This document shows positions 11,976 to 23,900 of a stretch of DNA of 64,000 nt, one piece after another (the first letter of the stretch is position 1; each line of letters begins with the position of its first letter). Below the pieces are notes generated by a model, which saw only the letters and a program-made list of their open reading frames with translations, searched no databases and was not told where the DNA came from. A program made the position numbers and the translations under genes. The DNA comes from Nelumbo lutea (lineage: Eukaryota; Streptophyta; Magnoliopsida; Proteales; Nelumbonaceae), in the NCBI GenBank assembly GCA_022828595.1, contig JAKGHH010000006.1, positions 13,264,499-13,328,498 of the forward strand, given 5' to 3'.

Positions 11976-14900
11976 GTACAAAGTTTCTCAAATATCCGTG
12001 ACGGATGAGCTCCTCTATCTCGTCGCGGAGGTTTTAAGAACTCTCGGTACTGTGACCGTGGTCTTTGTGAAAACTGCAATACAAATTCTTATTTCTATCA
12101 TTGGGATTCCCCCTCAGACAGGGTGGCCACTTCACGCACAGGGCATCCTTGATCACCATCAGAATTTCGGCCCACTTTGCGTTTAGTGGAGTGTAATCAG
12201 CTCGGTCCGGAGCAGGAGCTCGGAACAGCTGACCCGGCTTTGCTCCCCGAACTGTTTCCTTTTTTCTTCGGGTGTCCCCTTGACTAGAAGGCTCTCCTTC
12301 TCTCTTTCTTTTTTCAGGTGCGCCTTCGCCCTTCTGGTTGACGACCATGTGCCACTTGAACTCTTTGTGCATCATGCCCTTCTTGGCTGCAGCAAGGCGT
12401 ACGGCGGGGTCCAGGCGCGATATCTGCATACAAGCGTCGTTGAACCGCTTGATATAGCTCCGAATGGACTCTCCCTCTCTTTGTGCTACGTTGAAGATGC
12501 TTTCTTCAGTTCGTGGGCAGCGTTTGCTGGTGACGAAGTGGGACGTGAAAGTTTGTGCGAACTGCGCCCAACTTCTTATTGACCCGAGCACCAAGTTTCA
12601 GTACCACGTGCGGGCTGCTCCCCTAAAAGTAGTGGAGAAGGCCACGCACATGCACGACTTGCTGGCTCACGCTAGGTGCATCTGTGACTGAAAAGCATCT
12701 ACATGATCATTCGGGTCAAATGACCTGTCATACTTATCAAGAGGGGGGAGCTTGAAATCCTTGGGCATCGGGACTGCTAGAAGTTCGGAAGACAAGGGGG
12801 TCGGAACCGATAGGAGGGGAGCTTTGGCTTTGGCCGAGCCTACCTCTTCTTTGCCCATAGGCTCGGGCAAATCGCGGGTGACAGATCGGCGAGCTTGGCG
12901 GCAGCGTCTCTGCTTCTTGATGGGCTCGGCGTTCGTGCTGCTCACCTCCGCACTATCCAGAATGGTTTGCACCGGGAGTAGCCCGGTTCGCTGGTGATGG
13001 CTACAAACTGGTTTTTAAGGATCGGGGTTCCAAACTTCGACTGTCGAGGCGACGTAGACCTGCCGAGCCGGGGTCCTCCCGACCTGTCCGCTCGCAGCGA
13101 GATCGAGATAGCCAGTCTCTCTCGTCTGCCGTGGGGGTAGGCTTGGCTTTTTGGGAGATTTTGGGGGGCCTGTCCTCGGCCGGAGTGCTCGCTCTGGCGG
13201 CGAGATTTGGCTTGCTGCAAAGCTAAGTGCTGAGGCGAGAGCTGAGGCTACTGAAGCGGAGGTTGGGGCAACTAGGGGAACTACTACTGATACTGATACT
13301 GGGAGACCTGGTGCAGTACGTGTTGTTGGTAAAGTGGAAGCTGTTGGAACTGTTGCATTTGAGCCTGCATGGCCCTCATGCACTGCACCAGGTTCTCCAA
13401 CTGGTTCGGGCTGACCGTTGGGGGCACAACCGAAGGCTCGGTGAACGTCGTTCCGACTGTAGCAAGGAGTGGGGCGATGACAGGTGCCATTGTGAGAGGC
13501 ACGTTCAAGCTGGGGATTCCGCCCGCTGAGAGGGGCACGGTGAACTGTCCGATACAGACAGTAGGAAGCTGGGGTTGTTCCCTGGAGTTATTATCTCCAT
13601 GCTTCGTCCGACATTGCTAGAGGAAGCCATGAGCTTTGGATTGTTTCAAGGAAGAAGAAGGAACTGGAAATGTTTAGAGAGAGAGGCTTTTTGAAGTGAT
13701 TCCCACAGACGGCGCCAAATGATGTAGCACAATTCGGTCGCTCCTAGCTGGCACTCGCGTGGCTCCTGAGATGTACCTGAAACGAGAGGAAGGAGGAAGA
13801 ACTCCCGGGGGGTTTCCCGGCGGAAACACTCCGATGCTTAAGTTAGTATTGCATACAGGAAGCAAAGAGAGAACGAAGGCTAAGAGTGTTGGTTGCGCTA
13901 GTGATTTTCAGATACCTTGTTCCTTGAGGGTAAGTTCCTTATAGCTGAATTTCGTTGCTCCCAGCCCTCTAACTTCTGACAGGGCAGGTATAACCGCCAC
14001 TGTCAGTCTGCCACAGCCACTACAGTCAGGGCTGTCAGGTGTGGAACGCCTTCCTAAAGGTGGCAAGCGCGGCGAGGGGACATGCCTGCAATTCACAGGT
14101 TTCTCAGGTACGGTGGTCGGGCAGGAAGCCCTCCTATGGTATACCGAGCTGTTCTCCTGCGAATTGCCCTGAGCTGGGCCGTCCCTTAAGTGGCGGGCTG
14201 CGGTTATGCCGAGCTAGCCGACCCGAGGTCTTTGTGCCTCAGATCGTCCAAAGAAGGATCGGTGCATTCTCGCTTGGGAGTGGCCCAAGGTCCATTGAGA
14301 GGAGCTCGGGTCTCAAAAGGGGTCAAGGTGCCCCGAACTCGGGACCGCCCGAAGTCCCTTGACTCCGGGGAGGAGGTGCGGGCGAGGCGGCTTTAGGCGA
14401 GTAGTTTACCTGCCGAGTTGCCGTGCTGAACTCGGTGGGACTTCCCCACTGAGTTGTGCTCTTGTCCGTTGTGCTGTCACGCTGAGTCACTGTTTGAGCT
14501 AGGTCACGCCTACATGTACCTGAGCTACGAGGTCGGGCCAAATCACCCTCCATTAGAAAGGCTAGTGCTTCGGCCTCCAAATTGAACATCTTGCTCCACT
14601 ATCTAATTCTATTCCAGTCTCAACATGAGACTAAGACACCAGATTTATACTGGATAATGGGCAAGAGTCCCTTTTGACTTATTTGTGTTATTGGTTGCAG
14701 TTGCTGTTTTTGGTCGAGGCTTTTAGCTATCCACTGATTTGGCAGCCTTGTTGCTGTTGTTCTTATAATCATTACATGAGATCAGGAAACCAAGGAGGCC
14801 ACTTGCAGTTCAGGAAGTAGTAACATTTGCATATGAAGGTTCCATCTGGCTCATCTGGTAAAGCTAGTGGATGTAGTTCCAACTGAAGCCCAATGAAGGA

Positions 14901-17900
14901 TAAAAGCTAGAAACATCTGGATACTAGCTACTGTTCATTCATTCAGAATTTATAAAGATTCATATTGCAAAGGATTAGTGATTTCTGTTTTGGCACCATT
15001 GAGACATAAGATTGATTAAACCTGTGTACCAAGGGCTTTCAGTAAATTTCCACGTTCCTTTTCTATTTGAGCATGAGCACGTCCATAACTTAATGCTGCT
15101 TTTGATAATGTACTGCCACTGGTACAATTATTTTCAGCACCATATTTCCTGCTATCATCTGATAACTTTGTACCTATCAAGATTTTGGGATTTAAGTTTG
15201 TTTTAGTAAAAGCAGAATGGCAGCCATAAGAAGTGAAAATGAAATAACAGTAGAAACGTATCAAAGCCGCAATCTAACCTATTTCAACTTGTTTGGATCC
15301 AGTGACAATATAACCTTCTACACCACGAACTATATCCCTTTGGAAATGCTGGTAAAGAAGACAGCAGAATTTATTGGTTAAGAAAGAAGGAAATGAATTC
15401 ATAAAATTGTAAAGCTAAAGAAAGGTGAACGACCTTGCCAGCACGAGTTGATATGTAAAGCTTCTCAAGCTTTTGATGCTGCTGGAGTTCTGCCTCATCA
15501 GTAACTATATTATCTGAACCTCCATATCCTCCACCAAATTGCTTGAAGACAGCCTGAAGCAAAATTCAACAGAAGAAACAAGCATGATCCCAGCAAGGCC
15601 AAAGTAATGTGAAATCAAAAACTTGATTTCATGATTGAAATGCATGCGCCATTTTTATAATAGTCAGGTAGAGCAGTTTGAAAACAGAAGCATTTGGAAA
15701 TAAACTGATTACTCAAAAGTACAAGATCAAAATAAAATTAAGCAAATAAATACACATGGTGACAGTAGACAATGTGTTCAACATTTGCATGCAGCCATAA
15801 GAAATGCAACATGGAATAAATCCTTTATTTTTTGAAAAAATAAAAAATAACTGTATTTCAATTAAAGGAAGAAGTACAAGAGGTGATGTACAATAGGGGA
15901 ACAGAAATAGAACAACCACAACACATAAGCTACACAGGCAGTAATCTATCACCATATAAATTAGCCCCATTGAGCACCAGATTTAGCTAGACCATCTGCA
16001 ATTGAATTTTGTTCCCTAGGGATCCAGAATATCCCTGGCTTCAGAGTTCAGACAGGAAATGAACTAGTCTCCACGATCTGCCCTCTTTTCCTCCCAGCCA
16101 CTTGATAGTGTTTGCAGAATCTCCTCTAATGCTTGACACAATAAACCCAAGTCTCTAGCAGCATGTACGCCAGTGAGCAGCCAACATTTTTTCGTTTTGT
16201 AGAGTTGGAAATCCCAAGCAGTCCACTAAAAAGCCCAACATAAGCTCCTGTCCCCCTGCTGATTACTTTTCCAATTCCCACGGCACCTGGATTACCAAGA
16301 GCACTTCATCAAAATTAAGAGTCATCACCCCTTCCCATTAACTGAGATGCCCTTGAAGTACTCGGAGTTGGTGATCCACAAAAAGCATCTATGGGTAATG
16401 TGTGAAATCAAATCCTCCTGAGATCTGGGCATGTTTTCAAATATTCTGTTATATCTCTCTCCCCAAACTGCCCACATCACAGTATGACTAACTGTTTGCC
16501 AAAAAAATCGACCTCTTTTGCTAAGCCCACTACCTTGCCACTGCCATAAAAAATCTACAATCTGCTCAGCAGTAACACAACTATACTCAATCAAGTTGAG
16601 AAAGTGGTGCCAAATCTTCCTAGTTACCTAGTGATGAAGGAAGATTTGGCCCGACCTCTATTACGTGACACGTGGCAGAAACAACAGCTCGGCAAAAGGG
16701 GCCAAGCCTAGGCGGGAACAAGGGGACACGAGCGGACTGAACTCCCTACCGGGGGCCCGAACTGACCAACCTTGTAACAGCTCGGGATACACTTCGCCGA
16801 ACTGACCCACCTTGTAACAGCTCGGGTTATACTTGCCAAACTAACATTGTAACAGCTCGGGATACACTTCGCCGAACTGACCCACCTTGTAACAGCTCGG
16901 GATACACTTCGCCGAACTGACCCACCTTGTAACAGCTCGGGATACACTTCGTCGAACTGACCTGCCCTATAGATACCTCCGAGCTCAAGACCGCCTCGCT
17001 CAGCACTTCGCATCACTTGGCACCAAAACCAAACAAGTCGTACCACGCCTGACACTAAGGAAGTTCGTGCCCAAGAGCGTTGCGCCTGACTGAGATCTGA
17101 CGTTTGGCGGTAGCACCCTAAACGGCCACCTGCCACCGCCACTAACACCGCCATCTCCGGTTAGATGACGGTTAGGCAGTGACGGTTCTGTCTCAGTAGA
17201 AAAGACGACGGCTGAATTGACAAGCACAAGGGTAATCATACTTGACCTGACAAGGGCCCCGGGACGAGTGCACGAAGTGATTATAAGAGCCCCCTGCCCC
17301 CCGACAACAGAGGGATGCAAACTTTGCGCTATCTGGTATTACCTTGCTTTTGAAGGATTCTAACTTGAGCTTCGGAGCCTCTACACCGGGTTCCCCCCGG
17401 AGCTTCCCCATCTCCTCCGTTTCAGGTTCCCTGCTACCCCGTTCGGAAGCAAGGCAGCGAACAGCTAAGACCGGCCGGATCGCGCTCCATCAATTGGTGC
17501 CGTCTGTGGGAAAACGCTTCAAAAAGCCTCCCTCCAAACTTCGATAACCCCTTTTCTTCAAAAAACCCAACACTCATGGCCTCCTCCAGCAACACCGGAC
17601 GTGGCACAGAAACAAACGCCACCGGGGAACAACTTCAAGTCCCCGTGGTGTGCGTTGGACAGTTCACCATCCCCCTTTCGGCGGATGGGATCCCCAGCTT
17701 GAACGTGCCACAAGCAGTGGCACCCGTAAACCCTCCTATCACAAGCATCCCCTTTCCTCTCCCCATTAAGACAACCTTCACTGAACCGGCTGCCGTCCCC
17801 CTGGCAGCTAGCCAAAACCGGTTGGAGGACCTGATGCAGTGCATGCGGGCAATGCAAGCCCAAATGCAACAATTCCAGCAGCACCAGCTTCACCAGCACC

Positions 17901-20900
17901 AAGTACTACACAACATCTCCCAGTATCACTATCAACAGCAGTTCCCCCAACTGCCAGTGAACCAACCACTACTTCCGCCTCGCCACCCCGCTCCGAGACC
18001 GGTCAAGGCCTCCCCGCAGGATGGGCGCCCCCACCAGGCGAAGGCCTCCCGGCCCCAAAACCACCCCAATAGCCAGGCCTCGTCCCCAGGCCGAAGAGAG
18101 AAAAATGTCATCCCCGCCTCACAACCCGCGGGCGGGTCGGGAACCTCGCCCACGAGGTCGGCACCCCGGCGCTCCGAGCCCGAGCTCCCGCTCACCGAAA
18201 ACCGATTCAGCGCCCTGGCGGCAGACTACCAGCATTCCGGGCCCATCGAGCTCGGTAACACGGAGGCCAGCAGCGCCAGTACAAAGCCCGCTCAACGGCG
18301 AAGGCGCCGCCGAAGTCGCCGAACCACCACCCCCACCTTGTCGGAATTCAGAGGCAAAGACATGAGCTCGGACGAGGTAGGGGCTGCCCCGGCTCTCTCC
18401 GTTCCTTCCCCCCTCGCATCGGAACTCCTGGCGGTCCCCTTACCTAGAGTCTTCAAGCTCCCACCTCTGGACAAGTACGACGGGTCCTTCGACCCCAACG
18501 ACCACGTTGACGCCTTTCAGTCGCAAATGCACCTCGCCAGGGCCAGCGAATCGTGCATGTGCGTGGCCTTTACCACCACCCTCAGGGGGGTAGCCCGCAC
18601 TTGGTACAGGAACCTGGCCCCCGGGTCGATAAAGTGCTGGGCCCAGTTCGTGCAAGTCTTCACCACACACTTCGTCACCAGCCAACGGTGCCCCAGAACA
18701 GAGGAAAGCATCTTCGGAGTAGTCCAAAGAGAAGGAGAATCTATTCGGGGCTACATCAAGCGATTCAACGAAGCATGCTTGCAGATACCGCGGTTGGACC
18801 CTGCAGTGCAGCTCGCGGCGGCGAAAAGAGGGGTGACGCACAAAGAATTCAAATGGCACATGGTGGCCAACCAGCCCGCAACCGTGGCCGAATTCCTCAA
18901 ACTCGCGGATAAGTTCATGAGGACAGAGGAAGAAATCAACCAACGAACCGAAGGCGGGAACGAGAAAAGAAAGAGAGAAGGTGAGCTCTCCGACCCGGGA
19001 GCCAAAGCCGAACCAGTCATTCCGGGCCTCCCTAACAGTTCGGACGGACTACACGCCGTTAAACACGAGGCGGACAGAGATCTTAATGACGATCAAAAAC
19101 GCTCCGTACGTTAAGTGGCCACCTCGCCTAAAGGGAAATCCGAACGAGAGAAATAAGAATTTGTATTGTAGTTTCCATAGAGACCATGGTCATAGCACCG
19201 AACAGTGTAATAACCTCCAGGACGAGATAGAGGGGCTCATCCGTCGCGGATACTTGAGAAACTTTGTACAGCACAACAATAACAATAAAGCAGGTCGGCA
19301 AGGGGAGCACGAAAAGGATGCCCCCGAGTCTAGCAACAGACCTGCCGAACCGTTGCAGAAGCAGCCTCCGGAAGAGAGGCCAGTTCGGGGAACCATCCAT
19401 GTAATAGTGGGAGGTTCGGTGGTAGTGGGGTGTACCTCGGCAGCAGCCCGGACTTCAGTTCGCGAAGCGGCCCTTGAAGAACGAAGCCCCCCAAAGAGAC
19501 CAAAGACCGAAGAACCAATCTTTTTCACGGAGGACGACGCGCGAGGAGTCCACTACCCCCATGATGACGCACTTGTCATTAAACTAAGGATCAGCGACTT
19601 CGAGGTCAGGCGCGTACTCGTAGATTCGGGCAGCTCAGCGGACATCCTCTTCAAATCAGCATTTGACCAGCTGCAGTTACAGAGGAGCGAGCTGAAGCCC
19701 GCGAACACTCCCCTGGTGGGTTTCAACGGAGAGGAAGTCAAGCCCCTCGGAAAAGTAACTGTCTCTGTGGAAGTCGACACATGGCCTTATGCGGTCAGAC
19801 TCAACCATGATTTCTTGGTAGTCGCGACCCCCTCCCCATACAATGCCATAATAGGGCGGCCGATCACGCATATCCTACGGGCGGCGGTCTCCACCTACTA
19901 TTTGGCCATGAAGTTCCCTACGAACTTCGGTATAGGGGTAGCGCGGGGCGACCAGCTCGAGTCCCGCAAGTGCTACGTTGCCGCCCTAAAGGGAAAAACC
20001 AAGGCGGCCGACGACCTCGAACTGGAGCGGCCTGCGGAGCAAGGTGAGGAACGAGCTTCGCCCACGGAGGAAACTGTCGCAATCCCGACTTCAGCTACGG
20101 ACCCAGCTCGCACACTAAGCATCGGAGCTTCCATCGAAGACCCCCTATGAGCCGAACTGGTGAGTTTTTTACTTCAAATTTTAGATATTTTTGCCTAGTC
20201 CGCGGCTGACATGCCCGGCATTAACCCCGGACTGATAACTCACAAACTTAATACTGACCCTGTAGTCAGACCCGTTAGACAGAAGAAACGCAACTTAGCC
20301 CCAGAACGCTGGAGAGCGGTCGACGAGGAGGTCGAGAAGCTCCTCGCAGCAAACTTCATAAGGGAAGTCCATTACCCGAGCTGGGTGGCCAACCCGGTGT
20401 TGGTAAAAAAGGCAAGCGGCAAGTGGCGCATGTGCGTCGACTATACCGACCTGAACCGAGCTTGCCCGAAAGATTGCTTCCCCCTCCCCAGAATTGACCG
20501 CCTAGTGGTCGCGACCTCGGGAAACGAGTTGCTAAGCTTCCTGGACGCCTACTCGGGCTACAACCAAGTTAGGATGGACCCATCCGATGAGGAAAAAACC
20601 AGCTTCATAACAAAGTTCGGCCTGTATTGCTACAAAGTCATGCCCTTCGGACTAAAAAATGCCGGAGCGACTTTCCAAAGACTTGTAAATAGGCTATTTC
20701 GGCCCCTGATTGGTACGAAGATAGAGTGCTATGTAGACGACATGGTCGTCAAGACTCAGTTTTCACAAGAATTAATACAAGACTTAGATTCTGTTTTCCA
20801 AATCCTGCGTCAGTTTAGCATGAAGTTGAACCCCAACAAGTGTGTCTTCGGTGTCACCTCGGGCAAATTCCTAGGCTACATTGTCAATCGGCGCGGTATT

Positions 20901-23900
20901 GAGGCCAACCCGGACAAAATAAAAGCCATTCTAGATATGAAACCACCTCGGAAAGTAAAAGAGGTTCAGAGGCTAAACGGCCGCATAGCCGCTTTAAGCC
21001 GCTTCTTGTCTAAGTCAGCAGATCGCTGCCTACCCTTCTTCAAGGCAATCAAAGGCAAAGGGTTCGAGTGGACCCTGGACTGCCAGTTCGCATTCGACGA
21101 ACTGAAAAGTTACCTCGCTAGTGTGCCAACCTTAGCCTGGCCCGAGGTGAGCGAGGTCTTAGAATTGTACCTCTCGGCGAGCGACGAGGCGGTCAGTTCG
21201 GTACTGATAAAAGAAACAGACCGGGTCCAATGACCCATCTATTATGTTAGTAAAATTTTGCAGGGAGCAGAGGCGAGGTACCCGGAGATAGAAAAACTAG
21301 CATACGCCCTAGTAATAGCAGCTCGGAAACTCCGCCCATACTTCCAGGCTCACACCGTCATCGTCCTAACTGACAAACCTCTTAGACAAGTTTTACTCAA
21401 ACCCGAGGTCTCCGGTCGACTGACAAAATGGGCCATCGAACTCAGGGAGTACGACCTCTAGTACAAACCGAGAACCGCTATCAAGGCCCAATCTTTGGCT
21501 GATTTTATCGCCAAGTGCACTTTCAGCCACGAAGCCCCACAGGTCGAGCCCGAGGTCCCCAGTTCGGGCGAACCCAGAGCTCCTGAGCCCATAGAGTCCG
21601 AACCCCGTGAAGTAGCAGCCAGTGTGGCATCTCTCCTAGTCAAGCGAAGCGCGAACTGGGATGAGGAGCCCTGGATCCTTCACGTGGACGGTTCCTCGAA
21701 CCGGCAAGGCAACGGAGCTGGAATAGTCTTGTGCGGCCCGAGCGGCACAAAGATAGAATACGCACTACGCTTTGAGTTCGCGGCATCCAACAACGAGGCA
21801 GAGTACGAAGCACTGATCGCCGGAATGGACCTAGCGCGAAAGGTAAAGGCAAAACACTTGGTCATCTGCAGCGATTCTCAGCTCGTGGTGAACCAAGTTA
21901 CCGGTGAGTACGAAGCACGCGATCTCTCCATGATCGCATATTTGGACAAAGTAAAAGAAGCCCTGCTCAACTTCCGGTCACACATCATCAGGCAAATCCC
22001 GAGGTCAGAAAACACTGAGGCCGACGCCCTGTCCCGGTTAGCCAGTACGAGTCACAACAACATGAGAACTGTGTACATAGAGGACTTACCTTGGCCTAGT
22101 ATTCTCGGGGGGACAGAGGAGGTCGCTTCCGTCTTAGAAGCAGAGCCGAGCTGGATCGATCCACTCGCGAGCTTCTTGATAGTCGGAACCCTCCCTACAG
22201 AACGCAATGCGGCCAAGAGGGTGCAGCGCCAGGCGGCCAAATACGTCATAATAGACGAACGGTTATACCGACGGTCGTACACGCTCCCCTATTTGCGTTG
22301 CCTGCGACCTACCGAAGCCGAGTTCGTACTCCGCGACACTCATGAAGGCCTGTGCGGCGGACACTTGGGGGGCAGAGCACTCGCCCAAAAGGCACTTCAA
22401 CAAGGATACTACTGGCCAACGATGAAGGCAGAATTTTTCGAGCTCGTCAGAAAATGCGACAAGTGTCAGAAGCACGCTAACATCCACCATCAACCTGCCT
22501 CCGACCTCAAATACCTCGCCAACCCCTGGCCCTTTGCACAATGGGGCATCGACCTCCTAGGGCCATTCCCACCAACAACAGGCGTAAGAAAATTCTTAGT
22601 TGTTGCAGTAGATTACTTTACGAAGTGGATAGAAGCCGAACCTCTGGCAACTGTTACGGCTCGAAACATACAGAACTTCTTTTGGAAGAACATAGTATGT
22701 CGGTTCGGGTTACCTCGGGTACTAATCTCCGACAACGGCAAACAGTTCGAAGATATCAAGTTCCAAGAGTGGTGCTAGAACATGGGGATTCGGCAAAATT
22801 TCACGTCAGTCGTGCACCCGCAGGCAAACGGTCAGACTGAAGTAATGAACAGAGCCATCTTGCGCGGACTGAAAGCACGTCTGGATCGAGCTAAGGGATT
22901 GTGGGCCGAAGAGCTACCAAGTGTCTTATGGGCTCACCGAACTATCGAAAAAGCAGCAACGGGAGAAACCCCCTTCAACCTCACCTACGGCACTGAAGCA
23001 GTGATCCCGGCCGAAATCGAAATACCAACGTTGCGATAAGAAACATACGACGATCGGACGAACGGAGACGAGCTACGTACCAACCTCGACCTACTGGACG
23101 AGGTAAGGGACCTCGCGCACATCCGAACTGCGGCATACCAGCAGCAGGTAGCTCGCTACTACAATAGTAGAGTTAAGCAACGAAGCTTCCGAGTCGGCAA
23201 CCTGGTCCTTCGTAAGATTATGGTGCCCGAACCCAGCATGAGCAAGCTTGGACCTAATTGGGAAGGGCCCTATAAAGTAAAAAGAGCGCTCGGGGCACAT
23301 ACGAACTCGAAACTTTGGAAGGCAAACGAGTACCTCGAACGTGGAACATCGTGAACTTAAGGCGATACTACCTATAAACCACCAAGCGAAGTGGACGAAA
23401 TCAGGCCCTATGTGCCACAAGGCAAGCCAAGAGGAACTTCGGCGTAGACAAACAAAGGAGCACATTATCAGCTTGGCAAAAAATCAGTTCGCAGCATAAA
23501 AGACCGCGAAAATTTAATAACCCGGCAAAGAAACAGTTCGGGGAATATGAGCAAGGGGAAAAAGACACTCCATTGCAAGAAACAGTACATTAGCAAAAAA
23601 AAAAAAATTTACATGCCCGGAGCCACTTCGCCATCGGAAGGCACTTCAACAACACCCAAAAGCCCTGCCTCTCCTTCAGAGTCCGGCTCGCCATCGGCGG
23701 CATGGGCCATCTCCTGAGTTGTACGCGAAATGGTTATGGCACTTACATCGAGGTCGGGGTACGTATTCCGGATCATCCACCGGCTCAACTTGAACCCCCT
23801 CCTGTAAGAGTCCACCATCAGATAGTCAAAACGCGGAGAGGCTATGTAATCTTCAACTGCCTTCTTCTTGGCGTCTTCAATGCCTTGGGAAAAAATCTGT

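Larger units (their letters stand above)
3763..14560 (-). mobile_element. Tat-1: Tat-like Ty3/Gypsy retrotransposon with TSD GAAAG
   Basis: LTRs at 3768-4649 and 13720-14555 bound an internal region read on the minus strand; TSDs GAAAG are at 3763-3767 and 14556-14560. The PBS is next to the right LTR and a polypurine tract next to the left one. Order on the minus strand: gag, protease, RT, RNase H, integrase; then a convergent plus-strand gene (5092-7207). It is inserted in intron 4 of the SH3P-like gene, in the same orientation as that gene. Coding regions carry stops and frameshifts, so it is not autonomous now. The LTRs differ by a deletion of about 40 bp and many substitutions, more than the LTRs of Tat-2. 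Confidence 0.92.
16632..17492 (+). repeat. Tat-2 5' LTR
   Basis: TGATGAAGGAAG to CGCTCCATCA, 861 bp. Contains the 41-bp tandem repeats and a TATA-like TTATAAGA at 17281-17288. Confidence 0.95.

Noticed and set aside
16765..16975. Regular short repeats that might look like a CRISPR array
   Set aside because: Units are contiguous without unique spacers, lie inside an LTR and recur in its partner; the genome is a plant.
17576..23360. Tat-2 as a fully autonomous, active retrotransposon
   Set aside because: RT, RNase H and integrase catalytic residues are present but there are at least five in-frame stops and a gag frameshift.
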